Assembly (NCBI RefSeq): GCF_046348265.1
Contig: NZ_JAXMEO010000012.1
Source: Pelomonas sp937871895
GTDB taxonomy: Bacteria; Pseudomonadota; Gammaproteobacteria; Burkholderiales; Burkholderiaceae_C
Length of the DNA stretch: 64,000 bases
Reading direction: 5' to 3' (one strand)
The notes under the pieces were generated by a model. It was given only the letters and a program-made list of their open reading frames with translations. It had not been told where the DNA came from and searched no databases. The position numbers and the translations under genes were made by a program. Below, in pieces: positions 27,255-36,500 of this stretch (positions within the stretch are counted from its first letter, which is position 1; the number at the start of each line of letters is the position of its first letter).

Positions 27255-27545
27255 ATGAACGCCGACTTCAGCTCCATCTACAACCACCACGAACGCGAAG
27301 TGTTCGCCGCCGTGGTCGACTCGGCCAAGGACTACCCCACCCTCGCCATCAGCAACGACCTGCTGTGCGACGTCGCCTGCGTGGCCCTCAACCGCCTCGG
27401 CCCCCGCTACATCCGCCACGAGGTGGACTTCAGCTTCTACCTCACCGAACACGAGCGCCACGAGATCGACAACGCCATCAACGAGGCGGTCAGCTACGCA
27501 TTCAACTTCGTGCAGGCGCGCACGGCGCTGAGGGCAAGGAAGTAG
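27255..27545 (+). CDS. ComFB-family protein
   Basis: Protein of 96 residues resembling late competence protein ComFB: a helical start NHHEREVFAAVVDSAKDYP, then CDVACVALNRLGPRYIRHEVDF, the family's most conserved part. ComFB-like proteins in several phyla have been linked to cyclic dinucleotide binding; that has not been shown for this one. A TATAAA box lies 36 bases upstream of the ATG (27214-27219), so it probably has its own promoter rather than being read from nadA. Confidence 0.75.
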   Translation: MNADFSSIYNHHEREVFAAVVDSAKDYPTLAISNDLLCDVACVALNRLGPRYIRHEVDFSFYLTEHERHEIDNAINEAVSYAFNFVQARTALRARK

Positions 27546-27600
27546 GGCGGGTTGCTGGACAGTCAGGCTGAAACATAGGCGTTCGGTGCGGGTGGTCTGG

Positions 27601-28011
27601 CTAGCGGCGCCGCTTCCCCAGCCCCGGGAGACCACCGGAAACGTATAGCCCACTTCCGCCGCGCTTCGGCCTTGAGTCGCAAAACTCATAGACCAGCGTC
27701 ACGAGTGCATCTCGGCGAGCTTCCGTAGGACTGCGAACGAAATCGTTGAATAGCGCCGCCAGTTTGTTCTTTGTCGCCGTGCGGGCGTCGATTTCCGCGC
27801 TCTGCGGGACCTCGCTTACCCGCATCGGCGTGGTTGACACCGGGGGCTGCCCTCGCAATCGACGGAGGTAGTTACGGAGACGAAGTGCCTCTGAATCTGT
27901 GACTATGTCCAGCTCACTAGACTTATCAACTCCCGCCGCGCGAAGCTGCTCTAGGAGCTTCTCTACAGACCGGTTAAGGGTACCCGCCAACTTCACCACG
28001 CTCTGGTCCAT
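27601..28011 (-). CDS. Small protein with a lone IF2 N-terminal-like domain
   Basis: Protein of 136 residues. Its first 55 residues (VVKLAGTLNRSVEKLLEQLR, then AAGVDKSSELDIVTDSEALR) look like the small helical domain repeated at the N-terminus of translation initiation factor IF-2, but no GTPase follows. The rest has a helical stretch (ATKNKLAALFNDFVRSPTEA) and a basic Gly-rich tail ending GLGKRRR. ATG at 28011 is preceded by AGGA at six bases, better than the GTG at 28035. Local GC is lower than the neighbours (33 of 60 bases in 27901-27960), hinting at acquisition. Function unknown. Confidence 0.65.
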   Translation of the reverse strand: MDQSVVKLAGTLNRSVEKLLEQLRAAGVDKSSELDIVTDSEALRLRNYLRRLRGQPPVSTTPMRVSEVPQSAEIDARTATKNKLAALFNDFVRSPTEARRDALVTLVYEFCDSRPKRGGSGLYVSGGLPGLGKRRR

Positions 28012-28143
28012 ACGCTTCCTGTGTCTGTCGCGCACGGCACCCGGCGCAAGCGTTCATTCAAAGCCACTCGGCGGTACTGGACCGAGAGCGGATCGATTGG
28101 AACTCTGGTAAGCGGCGCAACGCACCCTGTGCAAGCACGCCGC

Positions 28144-29226
28144 TCACGTCCCCTTCGACACCGTGATCGTCGGGAACTTGGCCGAATAGTCCTTGCTCTG
28201 CGCCGCGATCTTCACGGCGACCTTGCGGGCCAGGTCTTTGTAGAGCGCTGCCGTCGGCCCGTCGGGCTCGGCCACCACGGTGGGGGTGCCGGAGTCGGCC
28301 TGGGCGCGGATGTTCATGGCCAGGGGGAGTGAGGCCAGCAGCTCCAGCCCGTACTGAGCCGCCATGCGGGCGGCGCCTTCGCTGCCGAAGATGTGCTCGG
28401 CGTGGCCGCAGTTGGAGCAGATGTGGACGGCCATGTTCTCGACGACGCCGAGGATGGGGATGCCGACTTTCTCGAACATCTTGAGGCCCTTCTTGGCGTC
28501 GATGAGGGCGATGTCCTGCGGGGTGGTGACGATGACGGCCCCCGTGACGGGCACGCGCTGCGAGAGCGTGAGGGCGATGTCGCCGGTGCCGGGGGGCATG
28601 TCGATGATGAGGTAGTCGAGGTCCTGCCAGCGGGTCTGGCGCAGCAGTTGCTCCAGCGCCTGGGTGGCCATGGGGCCGCGCCAGATCAGGGCCTGGTCGT
28701 CGTCGACCATGAAGCCGATGGAGTTGAGCTGCAGGCCGTGGGCGAGCTTGGGCTCCATGGTCTTGCCGTCGAGCGACTCGGGGCCGCCACTGGCGCCCAG
28801 CATCAGAGGCTGGCTGGGGCCGTAGATATCGGCGTCGAGCACCCCGACGCGGGCACCTTCTGCCGCCAGCGCGAGGGCCAGGTTGGCTGCGGTGGTGCTC
28901 TTGCCCACGCCGCCCTTGCCCGAGGCCACGGCAATGATGTTCTTGACGCCTGGCAGCAGCTGCACGCCGCGCGGCACGGCGTGGGCGATGACGCGGCTGG
29001 CCAGCTCCACCTGCACGGCACTCACGCCCGGCACGGCCGACACCGCCGCCACGACGGCGGCGCGCAGGCCCGCGAGCTGGCTGGCGGCCGGGTAGCCGAG
29101 CTCGATGTCAATCTGCACCTCGCTGCCATTCACGGCCAGGCGCTTGAGCTGCTTGCCGGTGATGAAGTCCTGACCCGTGTTGGGGTCAATGACGGTTTGC
29201 AGGGCGGCGCGGACAGCGGATTCCAT
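28144..29226 (-). CDS. apbC: Iron-sulfur cluster carrier ATPase ApbC/Mrp
   Basis: P-loop ATPase of 360 residues that carries Fe-S clusters to target proteins. An N-terminal DUF59-like domain (residues 1-85, ALQTVIDPNTGQDFIT) is followed by the deviant Walker A ASGKGGVGKSTTAANLALAL and DMPPGTGD; the cluster-bridging CxxC is in HICSNCGHAEHIFG. Start ATG at 29226 (MESAVRAAL) fits the family; upstream in-frame codons to 29274 are not needed. Divergent from the DUF3034 gene. Confidence 0.95.
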   Translation of the reverse strand: MESAVRAALQTVIDPNTGQDFITGKQLKRLAVNGSEVQIDIELGYPAASQLAGLRAAVVAAVSAVPGVSAVQVELASRVIAHAVPRGVQLLPGVKNIIAVASGKGGVGKSTTAANLALALAAEGARVGVLDADIYGPSQPLMLGASGGPESLDGKTMEPKLAHGLQLNSIGFMVDDDQALIWRGPMATQALEQLLRQTRWQDLDYLIIDMPPGTGDIALTLSQRVPVTGAVIVTTPQDIALIDAKKGLKMFEKVGIPILGVVENMAVHICSNCGHAEHIFGSEGAARMAAQYGLELLASLPLAMNIRAQADSGTPTVVAEPDGPTAALYKDLARKVAVKIAAQSKDYSAKFPTITVSKGT

Positions 29227-29302
29227 GGAAAAAGTAGGTCTGGAGAGGAATCCGAGTCTAGGTCCTGCGTCCAAGATCCCTCACGCGCCGTAAGGTGCTG
29301 GT

Positions 29303-30193
29303 ATGAACGCTCGCACCCTGCTCCTTCTCGCTTTGACTTGGCCGCTGATGGCCCAGGCCGGCGGCGGCAAGCTGCTGCTGACCGGCGGCGTCAGCAGCAT
29401 TGACGGCGCCGCAGGCGGCGGCCTCACGCCCTGGGCCCTGACCGGCAGCTATGCCGCCGAGGGCGAATGGGGCGCGACGGCCTTTGTCAGCCGCGCCCAC
29501 ACATCAAACTATGGCCTCACCGTCACCGGCGCCGCCCTGGCCTGGAGTGACCGGCTGGAGGTCTCGATCGCCCGGCAAGACTTCAATGCGGCCGACAACC
29601 TGGCGCCGCTGGGCCTGCGCGGCCTGCACCTCAAGCAGACCATCGTGGCCGCCAAGCTGCGCATCGCCGGTGAAGCGGTGCTGGACGCTGACACCCTGAT
29701 GCCGCAAGTCGCGCTGGGCCTTGAAGCCAAGCGCGTGGACGCGGCTGCCCTGAACCCAACCCTGACCGGCGCCCTGGGCGCCAAGCGCGATGGCATCGAC
29801 CTGTACGCCAGCGCCACCAAGCTCTTCCTGGCGCCGGGCGTGCTGGTGAACGGCACGCTGCGGCTGACCAAGGCCAACCAGAACGGCCTGCTCGGCTTTG
29901 GCGGCGCGCAAGGCGCTGGCTACCGGCTGATGCCCGAGGCCTCAGTGGCGTGGCTGGCCAACCGGCATGTTGCTATTGGCGCTGAGTACCGCGCCAAGCC
30001 AGACAACCTCAATCGTTCGGTACTGGGCACCGGGGCGCTGAAGGAGGACGACTGGTGGGATGTCTTCATCGCCTGGGCACCCTCCAAGACCGTGTCGCTC
30101 ACGGCCGCCTGGGTGGCGCTGGGCCGCATCGCCCCTGCCGTGCAGCCGCGCCGTCAACACGGCGCCTACCTGTCTCTTCAACTGGCGTATTGA
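29303..30193 (+). CDS. DUF3034 outer-membrane barrel-like protein
   Basis: Exported protein of 296 residues with a signal peptide (LLLLALTWPLMAQA) followed by alternating amphipathic beta strands and a terminal aromatic residue (SLQLAY), as in outer-membrane barrels. The mature start GGGKLLLTGGVSSIDGAAGG and GLTPWALTGSYA are typical of the DUF3034 family. TAAGGTG precedes the ATG. It is followed after three bases by an exported globin, so the two are almost certainly one operon. Function of the family is unknown; a role connected with haem or gas ligands is only suggested by the partner. Confidence 0.8.
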   Translation: MNARTLLLLALTWPLMAQAGGGKLLLTGGVSSIDGAAGGGLTPWALTGSYAAEGEWGATAFVSRAHTSNYGLTVTGAALAWSDRLEVSIARQDFNAADNLAPLGLRGLHLKQTIVAAKLRIAGEAVLDADTLMPQVALGLEAKRVDAAALNPTLTGALGAKRDGIDLYASATKLFLAPGVLVNGTLRLTKANQNGLLGFGGAQGAGYRLMPEASVAWLANRHVAIGAEYRAKPDNLNRSVLGTGALKEDDWWDVFIAWAPSKTVSLTAAWVALGRIAPAVQPRRQHGAYLSLQLAY

Positions 30194-30196
30194 CCC

Positions 30197-30616
30197 ATGC
30201 GTGCTCTCCTCCTCGCTGTGCTGCTCGCTGTCGGGACCCCAGCGGTTCGAGCCCAGAACGCCGACCCACTCCAGGCCTTTGGTGGCCTGTCCGGCCTCAA
30301 CGCCTTGATGCTCGACTTCCACGCCCGCCTCAAAGCCGACGCCCGCATCGGGCATTTCTTCAAAGACGTCAAAGGCCCACCCTTTGCCGAGGCGTTGGCG
30401 GAGCAGGCCTGCCAGGAGCTGGGTGGCCCCTGCCAGTACAAGGGCGCACCGATGAAGCTGCTGCACCAGGAGTTCGAGATTCGCGCCAGTGACTTCAACG
30501 CCCTGGTCGAGCTGCTGCAGGCGGCGATGGACGCGCGCGGCATCCCCTTTGCGGTGCAGAACCGGCTGCTGGCGCGCTTTGCACCCATGCACAGGGACAT
30601 CGTCAACAAGCGCTGA
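30197..30616 (+). CDS. Exported group 1-type truncated haemoglobin
   Basis: Protein of 139 residues: signal peptide (LLLAVLLAVGTPAVRA, cut near residue 19) and a truncated globin domain. Recognisable parts are FGGLSGLNALMLDF (A/B helices), IGHFF with the Phe pair, LGGPCQYKG and the probable proximal His90 in MKLLHQEFEIRASDF, then FAPMHRDIV. Most group 1 truncated globins are cytoplasmic; a signal sequence is uncommon. Two Cys (72 and 79) could form a disulfide in the periplasm. The start lies three bases after the DUF3034 stop. Confidence 0.85.
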   Translation: MRALLLAVLLAVGTPAVRAQNADPLQAFGGLSGLNALMLDFHARLKADARIGHFFKDVKGPPFAEALAEQACQELGGPCQYKGAPMKLLHQEFEIRASDFNALVELLQAAMDARGIPFAVQNRLLARFAPMHRDIVNKR

Positions 30617-30695
30617 TGCGTTTTGGGCATGAGCCCAGTCGCAAAAGACTGCAGCGGGAAACACGCGGGCAATGTCGGTGAGCGATGCTTGCGGC

Positions 30696-32912
30696 ATGCG
30701 CCTTGCCTCGTCCCTTCTCCTGCTTGCCAGTGCAAGCGCCCTCGCCCAAAACGCCCCCACGCCGCCGCAAGGCGCAGCCTCCGCAGCCTCTGGTGGAGCC
30801 GACAAGCTCCAGCGTGTCGAAGTCCAAGGCCGCGCCACCGACGACACCGCGCGGCGCATGTCCACGGCGTCCAAGATCGTCATCAGCCGCGAGGAGATCG
30901 AGAAGTTTGGCGACTCCACGGTGGGTGAGATGCTCAAGCGCCTGCCCGGCGTGACCACCGGCGGCCGCCCCGGCCGAGGGGGCGATGTGCGCATGCGCGG
31001 CATGGGCGGCGGCTACACGCAGATCCTCGTCAATGGCGAGCGCATGGGCCCGGGCTTCTCACTCGACGAGCTGCCGCCCGAGCAGGTGGAGCGCATCGAG
31101 GTGCTGCGCGCGCCCACGGCCGAGTACGGCACCCGCGCCGTGGCCGGCACCATCAATGTGGTGCTGCGCGAGGCCTACCGGCGCCGGCTGAACGAGCTGC
31201 GCGTGGGCGGGCAGTTGGAGCGCGGCCTCATCAGCCCCGGCCTCGGCTGGAGCCGCAATGACAGCTTTGGCGAAGGCGGCGCCTACAACGTGACGCTGAA
31301 CGCCATGAAGAACAAGCGGCGCGACGACGTGATCTCGGACGTCAAGACCCAGACCTTCAGCACCGGCGCCAGCGTGGACCAGGCCACGCGCGGCCACAGC
31401 GACGACGAGCGCCAGGGCGTGTTCTTCAACGCCCGGGTGCAGATCCCGCTCGGCCCTGGCTCCAGCCTGGCGCTGCAGCCCTTCATCGTGGCCAACCAAG
31501 GCAGCAACGACAGCAGCATCCGCCAGACCACCACGCCGGCGCCCAACCCGGCGCCCGCCAACTTCTTTGACCAGGTGGACACGCACTCAGACAACCGCAT
31601 GCGCATGCTGCGCCTGATGTCGCAGCTGCAACTGCGGCTGGACGCCGAGACGCGCGTGGAGGCGCGGGCCAGCCTCGGCGGCGGCACCGTGACCGGCAAC
31701 AGCGCACGCCAGGAACGCCTGGCCGGCCTGGCCACCCGGCTGCAGGAAGACCGCACCGACAGCCGCGACCGCTCCTGGAACCTGGCCGGCAAATACTCGC
31801 GCACCGTGGGCGAGGGCCACAGCTTTGTGGGCGGCCTGGAAGGCGAAGGCCAGACCCGCAGCCAGGCCCGCGAGAGCCTCGTCAACGGCCTGCCGCGCAC
31901 CGACCTCGCGGAGTTTGGCGACAGCCTCGACGCCTCCACCTCGCGCATCGCCGTCTATGCGCAGGACGAGTGGACGCTCGACAAGCAGTGGGACTTCTAC
32001 TTCGGCGCCCGCTGGGAAGGCATCCGCACCCGCAGCACCGGCGCCAGCTACCAGGCCAGCAACCGCTCCGGCGTCTTCACGCCGCTGGTGCACGGCCGCT
32101 ACAAGCTCGATGAGCGCGGCCGCGAGATGATCCGCGCCAGCATCACCCGCAGCTACCGCAGCCCGCAGTTGCAGGACCTGATCGGCCGCCCCAGCATCAA
32201 CACCCAGGTGCCGCACCAGGCCAACACGCCCGACCGCGCCGGCAACCCCGACCTCAAGCCCGAGCTGGCCACCGGCCTGGAGATCGGCTACGAGAAATAC
32301 CTCGCCAAGGGCGGCCTGCTCAGCATCAATCTCTTCACCCGCCGCATCAGCGACCTGATGCGCACCCAGACCCTGCTGGAGACGGTCAGTTGGTCGCCCA
32401 CGCCGCGCTGGGTGGCCCGGCCGCGCAACATCGGCAAGGCCACCACCAGCGGCATCGAGCTGGAGGCCAAGTTCCGCGCCGACGAGTGGTGGGAGGGCGC
32501 ACTGCCCGTCAGCCTGCGCAGCAACCTGAGCCTGTTCACCTCCAAGGTGGACGGCATTCCGGGCCCGCACAACCAGATCGACGCCCAGCCCAAGGGCACG
32601 CTCAACCTCGGGGCCGACTACCGGCTGCGCTCCATCCCCCTCACCCTGGGCGCCAGCGTCAACTTCACGCCCTCGTCCGTCATCCAGCAAAGCCTGCTGA
32701 CCGAGGTGGAAACCGACCGCAAGCGCGTGTTCGACGCCTTTGCGCTGTGGAACGTGGACAGCGCGCTGTCGGTGCGCCTGTCGGCCAATAACCTGGCGCC
32801 GCTGGACTACCTGTCGGGCAGCGTCATCACGACGGGCGACCAGCTCATCAGCTCGCGCAGCGGTGGCCCCAGCTACACGGCCTGGCAGCTGCGGGTCGAG
32901 TACAAGCTCTGA
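30696..32912 (+). CDS. TonB-dependent outer-membrane receptor
   Basis: Outer-membrane active transporter of about 738 residues. Signal peptide RLASSLLLLASASALA; a TonB-box-like RVEVQG near residue 40; plug domain with VGEMLKRLPGVTTGGRPG and VERIEVLRAPTAEYGTRAVAG; then a 22-strand-type barrel ending YTAWQLRVEYKL. The motif set is nearest to siderophore or haem-type receptors, but no substrate can be assigned and no TonB or ABC genes are adjacent. An upstream ATG at 30672 adds eight residues. It may be co-transcribed with the globin gene 79 bases upstream, which would fit haem or iron uptake, though this is inference. Confidence 0.9.
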   Translation: MRLASSLLLLASASALAQNAPTPPQGAASAASGGADKLQRVEVQGRATDDTARRMSTASKIVISREEIEKFGDSTVGEMLKRLPGVTTGGRPGRGGDVRMRGMGGGYTQILVNGERMGPGFSLDELPPEQVERIEVLRAPTAEYGTRAVAGTINVVLREAYRRRLNELRVGGQLERGLISPGLGWSRNDSFGEGGAYNVTLNAMKNKRRDDVISDVKTQTFSTGASVDQATRGHSDDERQGVFFNARVQIPLGPGSSLALQPFIVANQGSNDSSIRQTTTPAPNPAPANFFDQVDTHSDNRMRMLRLMSQLQLRLDAETRVEARASLGGGTVTGNSARQERLAGLATRLQEDRTDSRDRSWNLAGKYSRTVGEGHSFVGGLEGEGQTRSQARESLVNGLPRTDLAEFGDSLDASTSRIAVYAQDEWTLDKQWDFYFGARWEGIRTRSTGASYQASNRSGVFTPLVHGRYKLDERGREMIRASITRSYRSPQLQDLIGRPSINTQVPHQANTPDRAGNPDLKPELATGLEIGYEKYLAKGGLLSINLFTRRISDLMRTQTLLETVSWSPTPRWVARPRNIGKATTSGIELEAKFRADEWWEGALPVSLRSNLSLFTSKVDGIPGPHNQIDAQPKGTLNLGADYRLRSIPLTLGASVNFTPSSVIQQSLLTEVETDRKRVFDAFALWNVDSALSVRLSANNLAPLDYLSGSVITTGDQLISSRSGGPSYTAWQLRVEYKL

Positions 32913-33019
32913 CCGAGTTAGCGCGCCGTGCAGGCGCCAGGGCGTCCGCTGGTGCGGGCACAGCGTCCGGCGGCTGGAATTCCCTCACGGTCGCGCCCAC
33001 TTTGCACCCGCCCTTTTGG

Positions 33020-33048
33020 TTGGCGTGGCCTGTAGTTGGCGGCATAGT
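33020..33048 (+). promoter_or_regulatory. Sigma-70-like promoter of the GGDEF gene
   Basis: TTGGCG (33020-33025) and CATAGT (33043-33048) separated by 17 bases, placing the start about 20 bases before the ATG at 33075. Confidence 0.5.
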
Positions 33049-33074
33049 GGGAGCCCCAAGCCACTTCGTCTCCC

Positions 33075-34409
33075 ATGCCCACTCGCGGACTCCTTGCCGC
33101 GCTACTGGCTGCGCTGTTCGTCCTCAGCGCCCTAGCGATAGCACTGAGCGATCAGATCCTGGACCACGTGCTGGTGGTGCCTCCGGTGCCACAGGATCAA
33201 CTCGTCCTTTTTGGGGATGAGTCCGAGGGCGGCAACTCGGAAGCCCGGCTGATCAGCGCCGAGCAGCGCCACGCGCAGTGCGTGCTTCGGCCCACCTTTG
33301 CCTACCCGTTCTGTGGCTTCGAGGTGAAGCTGACGCCCGTGCCGCTCAAGGGCCTGGACCTGCGCAGCTACCACACGCTGCGCCTCGGGCTGCGCTACAC
33401 CGGCCCGTCCAAGACCATCCGCGTGCTGGTGCTCAATGCCATCGCCGGCTACTCCAAGCTGGGCGAGCGCGAGAGCCTGAAGTTCAACGAGATCGAGTTC
33501 GGGGTGGATCAGCTGCGCAACCACATGGTGGACATCCCGCTCAACGCGCTGTCGGTGCCGCCGTGGTGGATCAAGCGGCGCCACGTGCCGCCGGCCAACA
33601 GCCAGACAGAGTTCGACAACGTGGTGCAGATCGGCATCAACAGCGGCACGGTGGACCCGCTGGGCACGCACGACTTTTACATCGACAAGATCGAGATCAT
33701 TGGCCAGCGCATCTCCAAGGAGACCTACTACCAGGCCATCCTCGGCCTGTGGCTGGTGGTGGGCGGCTTGCTGATGGCGCGCTGGTTCTGGCAGATGCGC
33801 CAGGAAGTGAGCCGCCGCAAGCAGCGCGAGCAGGAACTCGAAGCCATGAACGCGATCCTGGACCGCCACTCCCAGGCGCTGGACCAGCAACGTAAGACCG
33901 ATCCCCTCACCGGCCTGGCCAACCGCCATGGCCTGGAGGCCTCACTGCAAAGGGCCTTCGAGGAATGGGAGCAGCACCAGGAGCCCGTCAGCCTGGTGAT
34001 CATCGACATCGACCACTTCAAGCGCCTGAACGACACCCACGGCCACCTGGCCGGCGATGCCGTGCTGCGCGGCCTCTCGGACGTCGTGCGCCAGCACATC
34101 CGCGAGCCGCAGGACTTCCTGGCCCGCTGGGGGGGTGAGGAGTTCGTGGTGGTCTGCCACGGCTGCAAGGCGCCGCAGGCCGTGGCCCTGGCCGAGAAGA
34201 TCCGCAAGTTGATCGAAGAGTCGGTCTTCGAAGGCGAGCTGCGTGCCACGGCCAGCTTCGGGGTGGCTGAGATCCAGCCCGGCCAGACCCTGTCCACGCT
34301 GTTCGCCGCCGCCGACGCGGCCCTCTACCGCGCCAAGGGCGAGGGCCGCAACCGGGTGGTGTTTGCGGGCGCCAGCGCCGGCGCCAACACCGTACCGGCT
34401 AGCGTTTGA
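33075..34409 (+). CDS. Membrane diguanylate cyclase (GGDEF)
   Basis: Inner-membrane enzyme of 444 residues predicted to make cyclic di-GMP. One N-terminal membrane segment (residues 6-25), a periplasmic beta-rich domain (about 30-220, with two Cys in HAQCVLRPTFAYPFCGFE), a second membrane segment (about 225-243), a short coiled coil, then the GGDEF domain from KTDPLTGLANRHGLE. The active loop is RWGGEEF near residue 352 with IDIDHFKRLND intact. The product-inhibition I-site RxxD is not kept: the four residues at that place read EPQD. The periplasmic domain resembles carbohydrate-binding-like sensors but I cannot name it. Its 3' end overlaps the convergent peptidase gene by 11 bases. Confidence 0.92.
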   Translation: MPTRGLLAALLAALFVLSALAIALSDQILDHVLVVPPVPQDQLVLFGDESEGGNSEARLISAEQRHAQCVLRPTFAYPFCGFEVKLTPVPLKGLDLRSYHTLRLGLRYTGPSKTIRVLVLNAIAGYSKLGERESLKFNEIEFGVDQLRNHMVDIPLNALSVPPWWIKRRHVPPANSQTEFDNVVQIGINSGTVDPLGTHDFYIDKIEIIGQRISKETYYQAILGLWLVVGGLLMARWFWQMRQEVSRRKQREQELEAMNAILDRHSQALDQQRKTDPLTGLANRHGLEASLQRAFEEWEQHQEPVSLVIIDIDHFKRLNDTHGHLAGDAVLRGLSDVVRQHIREPQDFLARWGGEEFVVVCHGCKAPQAVALAEKIRKLIEESVFEGELRATASFGVAEIQPGQTLSTLFAAADAALYRAKGEGRNRVVFAGASAGANTVPASV

Positions 34410-36417
34410 GGTCTTCGAAGAAGGCCTGGCTGTTTGAGGGCCGGCCGAGGAAGTCCTGCACCAGCTGCGGGGCCGGCTTTTGCGAGCCTTGCGCCAGCAC
34501 CCGTTCGCGGTAGCGCGCACCCACCTCGGGGCTGAGCTTGTCGGCCGCGAAGGCGGTGCGCATGTCCATGGCCTGCACCAGGCTCCACAGGTAGGCGTAG
34601 TAGCCCGCGCCATAGCTGCTGGCCACGTGGGCAAAGCCGGCCGGGAAGCGCACCCCAGCCACATGCCCCAGCGGCGTGGCCCCTTCCATCTTGGCCCACA
34701 GGGCCATGGGGTCGGGCTTGGGGTCGGAGTGCAGGGCCAGGTCGAAGCTGGCGTACAGCTGCTGGCGCCCGAAGAACAAGCCCTTGCCAAAGCGGCGCGC
34801 GGCCTGGGCCTTGGCCAGCAGATCGGCCGGCACCGGCGCGCAGCTGGTGCAGACCTCCTGCATGAGCTTGAGCACCTGGGCGTCGAACACCCAGTCCTCC
34901 AGCATCTGCGAAGGCGCCTCGACAAAGTCCAGCATCACGCTGGTGCCTGCCTGGCCCACATGGCGGGTGCGCGACAGCGTCACGTGCACCGCGTGGCCAA
35001 ACTCGTGCAGCAGGGTCTCCATCTCCTGCAAGGTCATGCCCTTGCGGTCAAGGTTGGCCACCAGGGCGGCCGTGGGCGTGCGCTGCAGGCGCGTGGCGCT
35101 GCCACGCAGCGGCCAGACGGCCGCATGGTTGTACTTGCCATCGCGCGGGAACAGGTCCACATAGAGCTGGGCCAGGGGCTGGCCCGTCGCCTTGTCCGAG
35201 ACCACGAAGGCCTGCGCATCGGCATGCCAGAGCGGCACCTCCACCTTGGTGAAGCTCACGGCCATCATCTTCTCGACGATGCGCATCACGAAGGGCAGCG
35301 CGTGCTCGGATGGGAAGTAGGGGCGGAAGGCCTCCTGCTCGACCTTGTACTTGGACTGGCGCAGCCGCTCGCTGTAGAACTCCGTGTCCCAGCGGTTCAG
35401 CTTCGTGGCCTCCAGCGGCGTGCCCAGATGCTGGGCCTTGGCGGCGCGCAGCTCGTCGATCTCGGCCCGCTCGCGCGCCTGCACGGCCGTGCCCACGCTG
35501 GCCAGGAAGGCGCTGGCCGTCTTGCCGTCATGCGCCATGCGGCGGCGCAGGTTGAAGTCCACATAGGTCTTGAAGCCGAACAGCCCCGCGTACTCGGCCC
35601 GCAGTGCGGCCACCTCGCCCAGCAGCTTGAGGTTGGCATCACCGCCCTGGTCCCAGCGGGCACGCCACATGCGCTCGCGCACGCTGGCGTCCTCGGCCAG
35701 TTGCACCAGGGGCATGTAGGTGGGCATGTCCAGGCCCAGCAGCACGCGGCCCTGCTCGTCCCGCGCGGCCTTGGCCCACACGCCGGGCGGCACGCCGCGC
35801 AGCTCGGCCTCGGTGAAGGGCAGCCGGGTGCCGGCGTCGCGGATGTTCTTCTGGAAGGCCTGCTCCAGCGCCACCAGCCTCTCGCGGATCTGGCGTGCCC
35901 TGTCACGCTTGGCGGCCGGCAGGGTCACGCCCGCGTCCTCGAACTGGGCGAGCGACAACCTCACCAGCTCCTTGTCGATGGCATCCTTGGGCTGCGCCTT
36001 GCGCAGCGAGCGGTAGAGCTTCTCGCTCTGGGCAATGCCCGCCGTGAACTCGGCCCACTTCAGCGCACACGCCTGGGCCGCATCGCGCAAGGCCTTGTCG
36101 GGGAGCACGTACTGGGCAAAGTCCACCGGGCCTTGCGCGTCCTCGAAATAGGCGCTCAGGTCGTCCAGACGCGCCAGCCAGCTGGCATCAACCCGGCTGT
36201 CCTCCAGCGCCTTGACGCGTTCACGGGCACCGGCCAGGCCTTGCTCGCAGGAGGTTTCAATCTGCTCCGCGCTGCGGAACTCCGGGTAGGCCGGGCCCGG
36301 CAGCGTGGCACCGGCGTGGCAACTGCCTGCAGCCAGCAGGCAGGCCAGGGTCAGGAATCGGCGAGAAAGCCGGGGGACAAGCCGTGGGATTGGCGGGAGG
36401 ATCAAAGGCAGGGACAT
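34399..36417 (-). CDS. Exported M3-family metallopeptidase
   Basis: Zinc oligopeptidase of 672 residues related to oligopeptidase A and thimet oligopeptidase. The zinc site LLHEFGHAVH is followed by DFVEAPSQMLEDWV with the third ligand Glu; the substrate-binding Tyr region YGAGYYAYLWS is intact near the C-terminus. Unlike the cytoplasmic relatives it has a signal peptide (FLTLACLLAAGSCHAG), so it probably works in the periplasm. TTGGAG eight bases before ATG 36417 sets the start; ATG at 36459 is an alternative without that support. Confidence 0.92.
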   Translation of the reverse strand: MSLPLILPPIPRLVPRLSRRFLTLACLLAAGSCHAGATLPGPAYPEFRSAEQIETSCEQGLAGARERVKALEDSRVDASWLARLDDLSAYFEDAQGPVDFAQYVLPDKALRDAAQACALKWAEFTAGIAQSEKLYRSLRKAQPKDAIDKELVRLSLAQFEDAGVTLPAAKRDRARQIRERLVALEQAFQKNIRDAGTRLPFTEAELRGVPPGVWAKAARDEQGRVLLGLDMPTYMPLVQLAEDASVRERMWRARWDQGGDANLKLLGEVAALRAEYAGLFGFKTYVDFNLRRRMAHDGKTASAFLASVGTAVQARERAEIDELRAAKAQHLGTPLEATKLNRWDTEFYSERLRQSKYKVEQEAFRPYFPSEHALPFVMRIVEKMMAVSFTKVEVPLWHADAQAFVVSDKATGQPLAQLYVDLFPRDGKYNHAAVWPLRGSATRLQRTPTAALVANLDRKGMTLQEMETLLHEFGHAVHVTLSRTRHVGQAGTSVMLDFVEAPSQMLEDWVFDAQVLKLMQEVCTSCAPVPADLLAKAQAARRFGKGLFFGRQQLYASFDLALHSDPKPDPMALWAKMEGATPLGHVAGVRFPAGFAHVASSYGAGYYAYLWSLVQAMDMRTAFAADKLSPEVGARYRERVLAQGSQKPAPQLVQDFLGRPSNSQAFFEDLKR

Positions 36418-36500
36418 CAGACGCTCCAAGGTCAGGATCGACAAGGCCCGCGCCGTCATGGGGCGCAGGCGACAAGACGCTCATTCTGACCAGCCTTGGC

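Noticed and set aside
28036..28143. Possible small gene in the gap before the IF2-N-like gene
   Set aside because: No frame with a ribosome-binding site and sensible composition was seen; the gap appears empty apart from the upstream region of that gene.
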